A program made the position numbers and the translations under genes. DNA of 64,000 bases, taken from positions 620,001-684,000 of the forward strand of contig NZ_VMKN01000001.1 in assembly GCF_007483685.1 (NCBI RefSeq), given 5' to 3'. The stretch is from Litoribacter populi. GTDB lineage: Bacteria; Bacteroidota; Bacteroidia; Cytophagales; Cyclobacteriaceae. Shown here piece after piece: positions 16,366 through 25,632 of the stretch (within the stretch, counting starts at the first letter, position 1; each line of letters starts with the position of its first letter). The notes under the pieces were generated by a model. It ran no database searches. It had not been told where the DNA came from and saw only the letters and a program-made list of their open reading frames with translations.

Positions 16366-18042
16366 ATGGACAGGTTTTTATTTTTCCTTATCGGTTTGAT
16401 ACTGATTTCTGATGTTGTTTCCGCCCAAAGCGCATACCTACCCTTCGACCGGGACAAATATCATCTTATTGAACGCTACGAAATCAAAAACGGGGAATTC
16501 AGTCCCGATTTCAACACCGGTTTTAAACCATATCGACGTGATAGGGTGGTCAATTACCTAGACAGTCTGACTGTCGGCCAGGAATCTTGGGGGAAGGTGG
16601 ATGCATTCAACTTACAATATCTAAGGGACGACAGCTGGGAGTTTTCCGGCCTTCCAACCACCGAAAGCCAGCAGCCAGTTTGGGGACTTTACAGAAAGCC
16701 CTCGGATTTCTACCATTTTAGGAACGAGCATTTTGATATTCACGTCAACCCCGTGATTAGTCTTGGGGGTGGAGTAGAGCGGGGTCAGGAGGATTTTCGC
16801 TTTGTTAACACGCGAGGTATTGAGTTAAGGGGTAGCATCGATCGCCGCATTGGATTTTACACCTTTATGACCATGAATGAGGTGGTGTTCCCCACTTGGA
16901 TGGATGCCTACACCCGCAACAACGGGGCGGTGCCGGGAGAGGGGTTTTGGAAGTTTTATGAGCAAAACGGTTTCAGCCACTTTTCAGCCATAGGACATTT
17001 GAGCTTTAACGTCACCAAACACATACAGGCGCAGGTGGGGCATGATAGAAATTTTGTGGGAGAAGGAAATCGTTCTTTGATCCTTTCGGATTTCTCCAAT
17101 CCGTATATGTTTTTCAAGCTCAATACCAAGATATGGAAACTTGATTTCACAAACCTTTGGGGTCAGATGACCGCTGACTTAGTTTATGATGGACAAGGAA
17201 GACCAACCGACGCCAGGTTTCCACAGAAATGGTTTTCCCACCATCGATTGGGGATCAACATAGCCAACAAGCTAAATATTGGCGTATTTGAATCCATCAT
17301 GGCCAACACATGGGATTGGAATTATGCTAATCCGGTGATTTTCTACCGGTGGGTGGAGCACATGCTGGGTACTCCTGACAAGGTGATGTTGGGCACAGAT
17401 TTTAAATGGAATTTCTATCCTTCTATGCAGCTATATGGTCAATTTGCTTTGGATGAGTTTGTATTTGGAGAGTTTTTCGGCATTGATGGTGAAAACAGCA
17501 GGAGAAATAAGCATGGAGTCCAAATCGGCTACAAATACGTGGATGCATTCAAAATCTCTAACCTAGATTTTCAGATGGAGTACAATCAGGTGAGGCCATA
17601 CACTTATCAGGAGAAATTCGAATATGGCTCCTTCACCAATTACCGCACACCTCTCACCCATCCCAGAGGGGCTAATTTTAGGGAGGCTCTAATGATAGTA
17701 AGATATCAGCCAGTCAATCGATTGTTCTTAAACTTTACAGGTATGTATCAATTGCATGGGAGTGACCCAAGTCCTGATGTGAACTTTGGCGGGGATGTGA
17801 ATAAGAACCATAACATTACCAACGTGGACCTTGGTTTGTTTGGTCATACCATTGGTCAAGGGGTGCGTAATGACATTCTCATGGGGACTTTTCGGGCCAG
17901 CTACATGTGGAAACACAATTTGTTTCTGGACTTGAGCCAGACTTTTCGCCAGCAACAAATAGAAGGTCAATCAACGCTTAGTACAAGTTACACGCAAATG
18001 GGTTTAAGGCTCAACTTTGGCTTGCGTGACCAATTTCTATAA
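16366..18042 (+). CDS. Outer-membrane beta-barrel protein, Wzi/capsule-assembly-like
   Basis: A 558-residue exported protein. The ATG at 16366 puts a signal peptide (MDRFLFFLIGLILISDVVSA) at the very start; an ATG 39 bases earlier would bury it. The mature part has many alternating beta strands, aromatic girdle residues and a barrel-like C-terminus (LRLNFGLRDQFL). Segments such as GHDRNFVGEGNRSLILSDFSNP recall the Wzi-like capsule assembly proteins. The role in this organism is unproven; no capsule genes adjoin it. Confidence 0.7.
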   Translation: MDRFLFFLIGLILISDVVSAQSAYLPFDRDKYHLIERYEIKNGEFSPDFNTGFKPYRRDRVVNYLDSLTVGQESWGKVDAFNLQYLRDDSWEFSGLPTTESQQPVWGLYRKPSDFYHFRNEHFDIHVNPVISLGGGVERGQEDFRFVNTRGIELRGSIDRRIGFYTFMTMNEVVFPTWMDAYTRNNGAVPGEGFWKFYEQNGFSHFSAIGHLSFNVTKHIQAQVGHDRNFVGEGNRSLILSDFSNPYMFFKLNTKIWKLDFTNLWGQMTADLVYDGQGRPTDARFPQKWFSHHRLGINIANKLNIGVFESIMANTWDWNYANPVIFYRWVEHMLGTPDKVMLGTDFKWNFYPSMQLYGQFALDEFVFGEFFGIDGENSRRNKHGVQIGYKYVDAFKISNLDFQMEYNQVRPYTYQEKFEYGSFTNYRTPLTHPRGANFREALMIVRYQPVNRLFLNFTGMYQLHGSDPSPDVNFGGDVNKNHNITNVDLGLFGHTIGQGVRNDILMGTFRASYMWKHNLFLDLSQTFRQQQIEGQSTLSTSYTQMGLRLNFGLRDQFL

Positions 18043-18145
18043 ATGAAATGCTAAAAACTACCTGTAATCTGCAAATATTCCTTGTAAAACTTTCCTTCTT
18101 GCCATTTGTTTGATATATTAGGTACGAATACTTTAAGATAATTTT

Positions 18146-18511
18146 ATGAAACAGATTAATACCTTATTTCAATTGTTGGTGGCCTTGTATTTTGCTGTTG
18201 CCTTAATTTTCTTTTTGGCTTTTGACAGCATGCGTAACGCCTTCAACATCCAGGAATTGACAGCTGGAACAATAGTCATTTGGCTACTCGTGGGTGCCGG
18301 ACTGTACATTGTCTCCTGGTTATTGGACAATGTGTTTATCAACGGACTTCAGAAAGACGTCAGAAAGCTTGAGCTTGAAAAAAACGAGTTGAAAGCCAGG
18401 ATGTACGACATGGAGCAGGATGTAAAAATCAGCAAGGTGGAGAGGAAGATTGATACGATCGATGAGGATAAAGAACAATCAAAAATCCGACCTAGACAGA
18501 ACTTCAAATAA
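18146..18511 (+). CDS. Small membrane protein with coiled coil, unknown function
   Basis: A 121-residue protein with two hydrophobic segments (about 8-27 and 41-62) followed by a charged, heptad-like stretch (about 68-105, LQKDVRKLELEKNELKARM) and a basic tail. I do not recognise the family. It has a terminator directly downstream and stands between the Wzi-like gene and yifB. Confidence 0.7.
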   Translation: MKQINTLFQLLVALYFAVALIFFLAFDSMRNAFNIQELTAGTIVIWLLVGAGLYIVSWLLDNVFINGLQKDVRKLELEKNELKARMYDMEQDVKISKVERKIDTIDEDKEQSKIRPRQNFK

Positions 18512-18540
18512 GCCTTATCTTAACCCATGTGAAATTATCA

Positions 18541-18569
18541 GGGAACCTATAGGAGGGTTTCCTTTTTTT
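18541..18569 (+). terminator. Intrinsic terminator after the coiled-coil membrane protein gene
   Basis: GGGAACCT (18541-18548) pairs with GGGTTTCC (18555-18562, two G-U pairs), followed by seven T. It lies 30 bases after the stop at 18511. Confidence 0.7.
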
Positions 18570-18617
18570 GATTTAAAGCACTTATTTTGACTTTTTAAAA
18601 CGCTTATCCTTTTTACT

Positions 18618-20156
18618 ATGGTAGCCAAAACTTTCGGAAGTGCAGTAGCTGGCGTCGATGCCAAAACCATTACTATTGAAGTAAATGTGGGACAGGGGAC
18701 CGGTTTTCATATGGTCGGACTGCCTGATTCGGCTGTCAAAGAAAGCCAGCAGCGGGTCGAATCGGCTTTAAAATATTACGGTTATAGGATGCCGCGACAA
18801 CGGATGGTTGTCAATCTGGCTCCTGCTGATATTCGGAAGGAGGGTTCCTGCTATGACCTGCCCATTGCCTTGGGAATTTTGCAAAGTTCCGAACAGGTTA
18901 CTTTTCCCAGTTTGGGAGATTATGTGATCATGGGAGAACTCGCACTTGACGGCAATTTGCGTCCAGTAAAAGGAGTACTTCCCATTGCCATTGAGGCGAG
19001 AAAAAGAGGTTATAAAGGATTCATTGTTCCTTCTGAAAATGCTTCAGAAGCTTCCATTGTGAATAACCTTGATGTGATCAGTGTGGGTAATCTGCAGGAG
19101 GCCATAGGTTTTCTGGAAGGGACAGTGGATATCACTCCGCTGGTAACCGATACCCGTGACATTTTTTATAATTCCCTGGAAAACTACGAATTTGACTTTG
19201 CCGATGTGCAGGGGCAGGATAACATCAAAAGGGCTATGGAAATAGCTGCAGCAGGAGGACATAATGTCATCATGATAGGCCCTCCGGGTGCAGGCAAAAC
19301 CATGTTGGCCAAAAGGTTGCCATCTATTTTACCTCCCTTAACCTTGCAGGAAGCACTTGAGGCCACTAAGATACATTCAGTTGCCGGGAAGCTTGAAAGG
19401 CATGCCTCCCTAATTGCCCAAAGACCTTTTCGCTCACCCCACCATACTATTAGCGATGTGGCATTGGTAGGTGGCGGTGGCAATCCTCAGCCTGGGGAGA
19501 TTTCTCTTTCGCATAATGGGGTTCTTTTCTTGGATGAATTGCCAGAATTTAAGAGAACTGTGCTGGAAGTCTTAAGACAGCCATTGGAGGAAAGGAAAGT
19601 CACCATATCAAGGGCAAAAATTTCCGTCGACTTTCCCGCCAATTTCATGTTAGTTGCCAGTATGAACCCATGTCCCTGTGGGTATTACAACCATCCGGAT
19701 AAGGAATGCGTATGCGGACCTGGGATAGTGCAACGTTATCTCAACAAAATCAGCGGGCCGCTGTTGGACAGGATTGATCTTCATGTGGAGGTAACTCCAG
19801 TTAAATTTGAGGAGATGACCTCCATGAGAAAGGCTGAGTCAAGCAAGTCAATACGTGACCGGGTTATTATAGGTAGGCAAAGGCAGACAGAGAGGTTTAA
19901 AGACAACCCTCAAGTATATAGCAACTCCATGATGCCCTCTCATATGGTCAAAGAGGTCTGTCAGATCAATGAAGCGGGTAGAGCCCTGTTGAAAACCGCG
20001 ATGGAAAGGTTGGGACTTTCTGCCAGGGCTTATGACCGGATCCTAAAAGTTGCAAGAACCATCGCCGACCTTGCTGAAAGCGATCAGATAAAAGTTGAAC
20101 ATCTGGCTGAAGCCATCCAGTATCGCAGTTTGGACCGGGAAGGCTGGGCCGGCTAA
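18618..20156 (+). CDS. YifB/ComM family Mg-chelatase-like AAA+ ATPase
   Basis: A 512-residue protein with an N-terminal Lon-like fold domain (GLPDSAVKESQQRVESAL near residue 35), an AAA+ module with Walker A GPPGAGKTMLAKRLP near residue 220 and Walker B GVLFLDELPEF, and a C-terminal Mg-chelatase-like domain (LSARAYDRILKVARTIADL). ComM is the branch-migration helicase that helps integrate incoming DNA in transformation; many non-competent bacteria also carry it. Size and domain order are normal. Confidence 0.93.
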   Translation: MVAKTFGSAVAGVDAKTITIEVNVGQGTGFHMVGLPDSAVKESQQRVESALKYYGYRMPRQRMVVNLAPADIRKEGSCYDLPIALGILQSSEQVTFPSLGDYVIMGELALDGNLRPVKGVLPIAIEARKRGYKGFIVPSENASEASIVNNLDVISVGNLQEAIGFLEGTVDITPLVTDTRDIFYNSLENYEFDFADVQGQDNIKRAMEIAAAGGHNVIMIGPPGAGKTMLAKRLPSILPPLTLQEALEATKIHSVAGKLERHASLIAQRPFRSPHHTISDVALVGGGGNPQPGEISLSHNGVLFLDELPEFKRTVLEVLRQPLEERKVTISRAKISVDFPANFMLVASMNPCPCGYYNHPDKECVCGPGIVQRYLNKISGPLLDRIDLHVEVTPVKFEEMTSMRKAESSKSIRDRVIIGRQRQTERFKDNPQVYSNSMMPSHMVKEVCQINEAGRALLKTAMERLGLSARAYDRILKVARTIADLAESDQIKVEHLAEAIQYRSLDREGWAG

Positions 20157-20367
20157 TGTTAAGCTAATATTATGTAATAATCCCTTTAAAAGTTCCTTCA
20201 GGCAGGTTTCTGTCAAAAACCTTTTCCTAGTGTTAATTTTTTATTGGCCTTAGTGCTCCCTCGGTCTGCTTTCGTAATTTTTTGTTAACCGGGAATTCAT
20301 CACTAGTATACATTGCCTTCTCAATTTTGTGTCGCTGTACAATTATTCTTACTTAACCTATTCAGGG

Positions 20368-21582
20368 ATGCGGATAAAAATCGCAATGCTCATGATTGGC
20401 TTGGTCATGGGATTCGCGAATGTTTTTGCAAGGAACATTCAGTCGGATACAACAACTACAAGCGAGGAAAAAATAGAAGTTAAAAAAACGCAATGGTTTG
20501 AATCCATTCAAATGCGAGGTTATGCTCAATTGAGGTATAACGGGCTTTTGGAGACAAACCCGGATCTTCAGTGTGCCCAGTGTGACCGCTCATGGGGTGG
20601 TGGCACCAATGGTTTCTTCTTCAGACGGATCCGTTTGATCTTCTACGGACAGGTGCATGAGAAAGTTTATTTCTACATCCAGCCTGACCTGGCTTCAGGT
20701 GGGAATAATTTTGCCCAAATCCGTGATGCCTATTTTGACCTTGGCCTTGATGATAAGCAGGAGTTCAGGTTAAGAATCGGGCAGTCTAAAGTGCCTTTTG
20801 GATTTGAAAACCTGCAAAGCTCCCAAAACAGGATCCCCTTGGATCGTCATGATGGTTTAAACTCAGCAGTGGCGAACGAGCGAGATATTGGGGTGATGTT
20901 CTATTATGCCCCATCTGAAATCAGAAAAAGGTTCAACTATTTGGTCTCAAGTGGTCTGAAGGGTTCTGGAGATTATGGAGTGTTTGGCTTCGGTGTATAT
21001 AATGGCCAAACAGCCAACATGCCGGAACTTAATGACAACATGCACGTGGTAACAAGACTCACTTATCCTTTTCAGCTTAAGTCAGGTCAATTTATAGAGG
21101 GTTCTTTACAAGGCTACACCGGAGATTTTGTTATTCAACGAAACCAAGTGACAGATATAGATCAGACCGAGTTTAAGGAATATAGATATGGGGCGTCCTT
21201 TGTTATGTATCCCCAGCCTTTCGGTATCCAGGCAGAATATAACCGAGGCCGTGGCCCTGAGTTTAATCCTGAGACCATGGATGTGGAAGATGCTCCACTT
21301 GAAGGGGGCTATGTGATGGCCAACTACTATTGGAAAAGAGGCAAGGACCTATTTATACCCTTCACCCGATATCATTTTTACCAGGGTGGTAAGAAACACG
21401 AATTGGATGCCACTAGACATAGAGTGAAGGAACTGGAAATCGGGGTGGAATGGCAACCTCACAAAAATTTCGAACTTGTCGGAATGTATACCATTTCTGA
21501 CAGGACCTTTGAAAATTCTTTGAACCCCAATAATAGACAAGTGGGTAGCTTGCTTAGGTTACAGGCCCAAGTGAACTTCTAG
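20368..21582 (+). CDS. Phosphate-selective porin O/P-like outer-membrane porin
   Basis: A 404-residue exported protein. ATG 20368 gives a signal peptide ending near FANVFARN; an upstream in-frame GTG would hide it. The mature sequence has the OprO/OprP-like pattern: RGYAQLRYNG, FFFRRIRLIFYG, then LRIGQSKVPFGFEN, and an aromatic/amphipathic last strand. A CAQC pair about 60 residues into the protein is unusual for a porin and may form a disulfide or bind metal. Substrate preference is not visible. Confidence 0.82.
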   Translation: MRIKIAMLMIGLVMGFANVFARNIQSDTTTTSEEKIEVKKTQWFESIQMRGYAQLRYNGLLETNPDLQCAQCDRSWGGGTNGFFFRRIRLIFYGQVHEKVYFYIQPDLASGGNNFAQIRDAYFDLGLDDKQEFRLRIGQSKVPFGFENLQSSQNRIPLDRHDGLNSAVANERDIGVMFYYAPSEIRKRFNYLVSSGLKGSGDYGVFGFGVYNGQTANMPELNDNMHVVTRLTYPFQLKSGQFIEGSLQGYTGDFVIQRNQVTDIDQTEFKEYRYGASFVMYPQPFGIQAEYNRGRGPEFNPETMDVEDAPLEGGYVMANYYWKRGKDLFIPFTRYHFYQGGKKHELDATRHRVKELEIGVEWQPHKNFELVGMYTISDRTFENSLNPNNRQVGSLLRLQAQVNF

Positions 21583-21662
21583 AATTTAGGTTCGAAAATT
21601 AGAATTTGAGGTTGGATTATTCCAGCCTTTTTTTTGTTATATTTAGATCTAAACGATTTACT

Positions 21663-21854
21663 ATGGAATCCGCCGCATTAAAAAAATATTTAATTCAGGT
21701 AGCTGATCAGCTTACTCCTGAATCCACTTTAGAGGATGTAATAGAGCAATTGAGTCTCCTAGCTGATATCGATGAATCTGAGAATGATGAAGCGTTAGGA
21801 AATGTTATTTCTCAAGATGATTTAGAGAAAAAGAGTAAAGAATGGCTCAAATAA
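21663..21854 (+). CDS. Antitoxin-like protein of a RelE/ParE module
   Basis: A 63-residue acidic protein (MESAALKKYLIQVADQL...), mostly helical, whose last 13 bases overlap the next reading frame, the layout of a relBE/parDE operon. The family is not one I can name exactly; the call rests on size, acidity and the RelE/ParE remnant that follows. It appears intact while its partner is not. Confidence 0.6.
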   Translation: MESAALKKYLIQVADQLTPESTLEDVIEQLSLLADIDESENDEALGNVISQDDLEKKSKEWLK

Positions 21855-21961
21855 TTTGGACCAAAAAAGCTTCTACACAGCTTGAAAAGGCAATTCTTTA
21901 TATAAAAGATGAGCAAGGAATCGCCAGAGTTTTTTATACTTCTCGAAATCCGAAAAAATGA
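21842..21961 (+). pseudogene. RelE/ParE-family toxin reduced to its two ends by an internal deletion
   Basis: The 39-residue frame begins MAQIIWTKKASTQLEKAILYI, a normal RelE/ParE N-terminus, and finishes RVFYTSRNPKK, which is the normal C-terminus of the same family. The ~55 residues that should lie between, including most of the beta sheet, are missing and the join (around 21925) is in frame. Full-length toxins are about 95-100 aa. It overlaps the antitoxin by 13 bases. The product cannot fold as a toxin. Confidence 0.75.
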
Positions 21962-22021
21962 AAGGGGATCTGATTTTTTTTTAGTTTATTGCTTTCCTGT
22001 TGTTTTTTGAAATTATAATTT

Positions 22022-22720
22022 ATGGATTCTACAGTAATCAAAACAGAAAGGTTGTCCAAGTTTTATGGCTCAGAAAAAGCCTTGGATAATGTTTCCATTG
22101 AAATCAATAAAGGTGAGATTATAGGCATTGTTGGCCCTAACGGAAGCGGCAAAAGTACCTTGATCAACATACTGCTTGGGCTACGCAAGCCAAGTTCAGG
22201 GAATTTCACTATCCTTGGATCCACTTCGCCCGATACCATTCAGCACCAGCTTGGGGTCGTAATGGACCGACCTTGTTTTTACTTTCGGGTGTCTGCAAAA
22301 GCCAATTTGACTATATCTGCCAAAACCAAAGGGGTTGGGGAGGAAAGGGTTGATGAGTTGCTGAAACTGGTAGGTTTGGACCAAACAGGTGCTAAGCGCT
22401 TTCAGGATTTCTCTTATGGCATGAGGAAAAGATTGGAAATCGCAGATGCTTTATTAACCAATCCAGAGCTGATTATCATGGATGAGCCGACAAATGGCTT
22501 GGATCCACAGGGGATCATATTTGTCCGAAACCTGATACGAAGATTCAAAGATGAAGGTAAGACGGTAATTCTGGCGAGCCACTATATGGAAGAACTGGAA
22601 AAACTTTGTACCGGGATAATCTTTCTCAAAGATGGGGAGGTTGTCTTGCAGGATTCCACTGAAAACCTCTTGAGAGACCATTTTTCCATAGAACAAGCTT
22701 TTGCAACTACAATCTATTAA
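22022..22720 (+). CDS. ABC transporter ATP-binding protein
   Basis: A 232-residue nucleotide-binding subunit. Walker A GPNGSGKST is near residue 37, the signature region reads FSYGMRKRLEIADALL (a G-to-Y variation of LSGGQ), and Walker B is LIIMDEPTNGLDP. The closest general type is the CcmA/GldA-like ABC-2 exporter ATPase. The permease gene begins one base after its stop, so the two form a transporter. The substrate is unknown. Confidence 0.93.
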   Translation: MDSTVIKTERLSKFYGSEKALDNVSIEINKGEIIGIVGPNGSGKSTLINILLGLRKPSSGNFTILGSTSPDTIQHQLGVVMDRPCFYFRVSAKANLTISAKTKGVGEERVDELLKLVGLDQTGAKRFQDFSYGMRKRLEIADALLTNPELIIMDEPTNGLDPQGIIFVRNLIRRFKDEGKTVILASHYMEELEKLCTGIIFLKDGEVVLQDSTENLLRDHFSIEQAFATTIY

Positions 22721-22721
22721 C

Positions 22722-23423
22722 ATGACTTTAAGACAACATCTAGATATAGAGTTTTATAAACTCAATAGGCCTGATTATTTTATATTTTTTACCGTTTTGG
22801 TGATCAGTTTGGTGGCCTTCCCAATATACGGAATGATCAAACTTTCACCCTTATTTACCCTTAATGAGTTATTCTCTATTGTCAACCAAGTAGGAACTCT
22901 CGCCGTGGTATATGGGGCAATTGTTGCCATCACACGGGAATTTACAAATGGCACCAACCGAAAAAGAATCGTTAACGGGTATTCCCGCACAGATCTGTTC
23001 ATTTCAAAGCTGATAATTGTCTTTTATTATGTGTCTACTGTGGTAGTGTTGACTGCCTTTACACTGCTTGTACTAGTTGCATTTAAAGGAAGTGAGGTTT
23101 TTATAAATTCCTTTCCCAGACAAAAGTTGATGGCAGTTTTAGGTGCAATTATCTGCTATGGGCTGATTGGTGCATCTTTGGGAGCCGTTACCACGAAAGC
23201 CCACCGGGCCATTTTAATATTTTGGGGTATAGGTTTTCTAGAAATGATCCTTGACATTTTATCGCTTACACATCCCTTTGCCCAATTCTTCAGGCCATTG
23301 GTCAGCATTGGGAATTTTACCAGTCCCGAACATCTTTACACTTGGCATTACATCATTTTGGGACTTTTTCTGGCAGGACTTCTAGGAGGTTCATTTCTTA
23401 AGTTTAAAAGAGCAGATTTTTAA
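22722..23423 (+). CDS. ABC-2 type transporter permease
   Basis: A 233-residue membrane protein with about six hydrophobic segments starting near residue 20. It begins with ATG at 22722, directly after the ATPase stop, which I prefer over an in-frame TTG inside the ATPase gene. It is the membrane partner of the ATPase; the short loops and lack of a periplasmic domain fit an ABC-2 exporter or membrane-stress transporter. Confidence 0.85.
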   Translation: MTLRQHLDIEFYKLNRPDYFIFFTVLVISLVAFPIYGMIKLSPLFTLNELFSIVNQVGTLAVVYGAIVAITREFTNGTNRKRIVNGYSRTDLFISKLIIVFYYVSTVVVLTAFTLLVLVAFKGSEVFINSFPRQKLMAVLGAIICYGLIGASLGAVTTKAHRAILIFWGIGFLEMILDILSLTHPFAQFFRPLVSIGNFTSPEHLYTWHYIILGLFLAGLLGGSFLKFKRADF

Positions 23424-23494
23424 GCTGTTGGGATACTTTTGATCATTATGGAAAGTGAAATCATATGTTTTTTTCCTTAATGACTAGGGTTTCT

Positions 23495-23502
23495 TACCTT
23501 TG
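23495..23502 (+). promoter_or_regulatory. Candidate -7 box of hemB
   Basis: TACCTTTG matches TAnnTTTG and lies 18 bases before the hemB ATG. No clear -33 TTG is present; the upstream area is T-rich. Confidence 0.55.
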
Positions 23503-23520
23503 TGACCAAATCGCACAGCC

Positions 23521-24495
23521 ATGATGTACAGAAGACCACGCAGAAACAGAAAATCCAGTGCTATTAGAGGAATGGTGGAGGAAACCCGCCTTTCTGTCAA
23601 AGACTTTATCTTCCCCATGTTTCTCATCGAGGGACAAAACCAAAAGGTAGAGGTGGCCTCCATGCCCGGGATTTTCCGTTACTCCTTGGATCTGATGATC
23701 AAGGAAATTGATGCTTGCATAAACCTCGGTATTGTGGCTTTTGATATCTTTCCTGCCTATCCGGAAAGCAAAAAGGACAAGTACGCCACCGAAAGCTATA
23801 ATCCGGAGACTTTTTACCTCAAAGCCATCCAAAAAATAAAGGAGACTTTTCCAGAAGCCTGCATCATGACCGATGTGGCCATGGATCCTTACAGTTCCGA
23901 CGGACATGACGGAATCGTTGAAAACGGCAAGATCCTTAATGATGTGACCCTGGAAATCTTGGGTAAAATGACCCTGGCTCAGGCTCAGGCTGGTGCGGAT
24001 ATCATTGGGCCATCTGACATGATGGATGGACGCGTAGGTTATCTGAGGGAGCAATTGGACGAAAATGGTTTTACGGATGTCTCTATCATGTCCTACACGG
24101 CCAAATATGCCAGCGCTTTTTATGGACCATTCCGTGATGCCTTGGATTCCGCTCCAAAGTGGGGAGACAAGAAAACCTACCAGATGGATCCCAGAAATTT
24201 ACAAGAGGCTATGATCGAGGCCGATTTGGATACTGAAGAGGGAGCTGATTTCCTGATGGTCAAACCTGCCTTGGCCTATTTGGATGTAATCAGGTTGTTA
24301 AAAGAAAATTATAATGTGCCCATTGCGGCTTACAATGTAAGTGGCGAATATTCCATGATCAAGGCCTCTGCCGAAAGAGGTTGGCTGGATGGCGAACGTG
24401 CCATGCTGGAATCACTAATTAGCATAAAAAGAGCAGGGGCAAATGTAATATTGAGCTACTTTGCTAAGGAATTTGCGGAGCTGCAACGTAAATAA
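23521..24495 (+). CDS. hemB: Delta-aminolevulinic acid dehydratase (porphobilinogen synthase)
   Basis: A 324-residue enzyme that condenses two aminolevulinic acid molecules. The two Schiff-base lysines are in SYTAKYASAFYGPFRDA and MVKPALAYLD. The metal-binding loop reads DVAMDPYSSDGHDG: aspartates replace the three zinc-binding cysteines of the E. coli and human enzymes, so this is the zinc-independent (Mg2+/K+-type) form. The arginine-rich start (MMYRRPRRNRKS) is typical. An own promoter precedes it. Confidence 0.97.
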   Translation: MMYRRPRRNRKSSAIRGMVEETRLSVKDFIFPMFLIEGQNQKVEVASMPGIFRYSLDLMIKEIDACINLGIVAFDIFPAYPESKKDKYATESYNPETFYLKAIQKIKETFPEACIMTDVAMDPYSSDGHDGIVENGKILNDVTLEILGKMTLAQAQAGADIIGPSDMMDGRVGYLREQLDENGFTDVSIMSYTAKYASAFYGPFRDALDSAPKWGDKKTYQMDPRNLQEAMIEADLDTEEGADFLMVKPALAYLDVIRLLKENYNVPIAAYNVSGEYSMIKASAERGWLDGERAMLESLISIKRAGANVILSYFAKEFAELQRK

Positions 24496-25118
24496 ATAGG
24501 TCACAAAGTCACACAAAGTTCAAAGGAAGGACACAAAGTAAACATGGCATTATGTGTTCATAGAAAAGAAGGATACTACTGGCCCCGATTAGGGAAGCGA
24601 ATCGAGAAATACGAAGCCAACTCCCCCTTTGAAGGGACTTGGGGGATGTGGAACGTAAGTGAAAAGGTCACAAAGGGGTAAAAGTTAATATCGAAAATAG
24701 TTGAGCCTTGTGCGAAAATAATGGCTACAAAGCCCCGAAGACATCCCTCTCCGGGGCTTTAAATTTTTCAATTCCTTCTAGTTAATTTTTTTAGGATTAA
24801 CTATATTATATGTGAATTCGTAGCTAGGATGCGAAAGTTGTTTCCTGAGGAAAGTAAAACGGATTTGTATGCTCAAACGAATTTTTCCAAAGTTGCTATT
24901 GGTGGTTTTGCTAATGGCTTGCGCCATGAAATCACGCTTACGGTAGAATAAAATAAAAACGCCAAGACCTAGGTTTTACATTTGGCTTGGCGATAATTAA
25001 ACTTTCTGCTTTTAGTCAAATAAGTTTTCCGCGAAGAAGGAACTCTGAGAAACTCTGTGCCCAACTCCGTGTAACTCTGTGACCCTTGTCTTTTCGAGTG
25101 CATTAAATCCTTTAACTC
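24496..25118 (+). other. Non-coding stretch after hemB with hairpins and degenerate repeats
   Basis: This 620-base stretch has no convincing gene. It begins with 'cacaaagt'-type degenerate repeats, contains a small hairpin around CCCCCTTTGAAGGG (near 24629), a terminator at 24729-24768, GTTAAT...ATTAAC (24781-24801), and GCCAAG...CTTGGC (24961-24991). A 40-codon frame at 24829-24951 (starts MRKLFPEESK, ends EITLTVE) is the only reading frame of note; I recognise no family and treat it as probably not expressed. Confidence 0.6.
24729..24768 (+). terminator. GC-rich intrinsic terminator downstream of hemB
   Basis: AAAGCCCCG (24729-24737) pairs with CGGGGCTTT (24752-24760), followed by AAATTTTTC. 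It is 230 bases past the hemB stop, so the hemB message may be long or another short transcript may end here. Confidence 0.6.
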
Positions 25119-25493
25119 TTAAAACTCCTCCTCCCTCTCCAGCATCAAAATAGAATGCTGCGGGACTATGAAGTATTTTTCTCCTTCGTATATCACTTCG
25201 AAAGAGCCATTTTGGAGAAAGATGGCCAAGTCGCCTTCCTTTGCCTGCAAGGGAATGTAGCGTATGCTTTCACTGGATTCCTTCCAGGGTTCGTTTTCCT
25301 CCACATGGGCAGGAATCGGGTAACCCGGCCCTGTCTTTACCACATAACCTTGCTGAACCTGCTCCTTTTCCTTTACCCCAGGAGGCAAATACAGCCCGCT
25401 GGAAGTCTTTTCATCCTGCTTCTTGGGTTTAATCAACACCTTGTCACCCACCACTAAAAGCTTCTTGAATTTGTTGTCTGCTGTTAATCTCAT
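25119..25493 (-). CDS. GroES-like co-chaperonin family protein (divergent)
   Basis: A 124-residue protein with a GroES-type beta barrel: VVGDKVLIKPKKQDEKTSSGLYLPP (13 onward) covers the core and a mobile-loop-like segment, and a later LAIFLQNGSFEVIYEGEKYFIV covers the second half. A canonical GroES is about 95 residues; this one has an insertion between the halves (about 45-80) and no groEL beside it. It probably is a secondary GroES homologue of Bacteroidota. It follows dnaK in the same direction but beyond the dnaK terminator. Confidence 0.75.
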   Translation of the reverse strand: MRLTADNKFKKLLVVGDKVLIKPKKQDEKTSSGLYLPPGVKEKEQVQQGYVVKTGPGYPIPAHVEENEPWKESSESIRYIPLQAKEGDLAIFLQNGSFEVIYEGEKYFIVPQHSILMLEREEEF

Positions 25494-25577
25494 AGCTTAA
25501 ACTTATTATCAACCGCTGAGGAACAGAGGCTACATTTTTCTTTGCGCCTTATTTCCTTCGCGAGCAATTTTCAATTA

Positions 25578-25612
25578 AAAAAGGCATCCATAACGAGTAC
25601 AGATGCCTTTTT
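25578..25612 (-). terminator. Intrinsic terminator of dnaK
   Basis: AAAAAGGCATC (25578-25588) pairs with GATGCCTTTTT (25602-25612), 11 base pairs with A/T tails on both sides. It lies 20 bases past the dnaK stop. Confidence 0.88.
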
Positions 25613-25632
25613 ACTTATTTTAACCGAAGGAC

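Noticed and set aside
24829-24951. 40-codon frame MRKLFPEESK...EITLTVE after hemB
   Set aside because: Only a single short frame without a known family, promoter or neighbours; kept as a note in the intergenic entry, not called as a gene.
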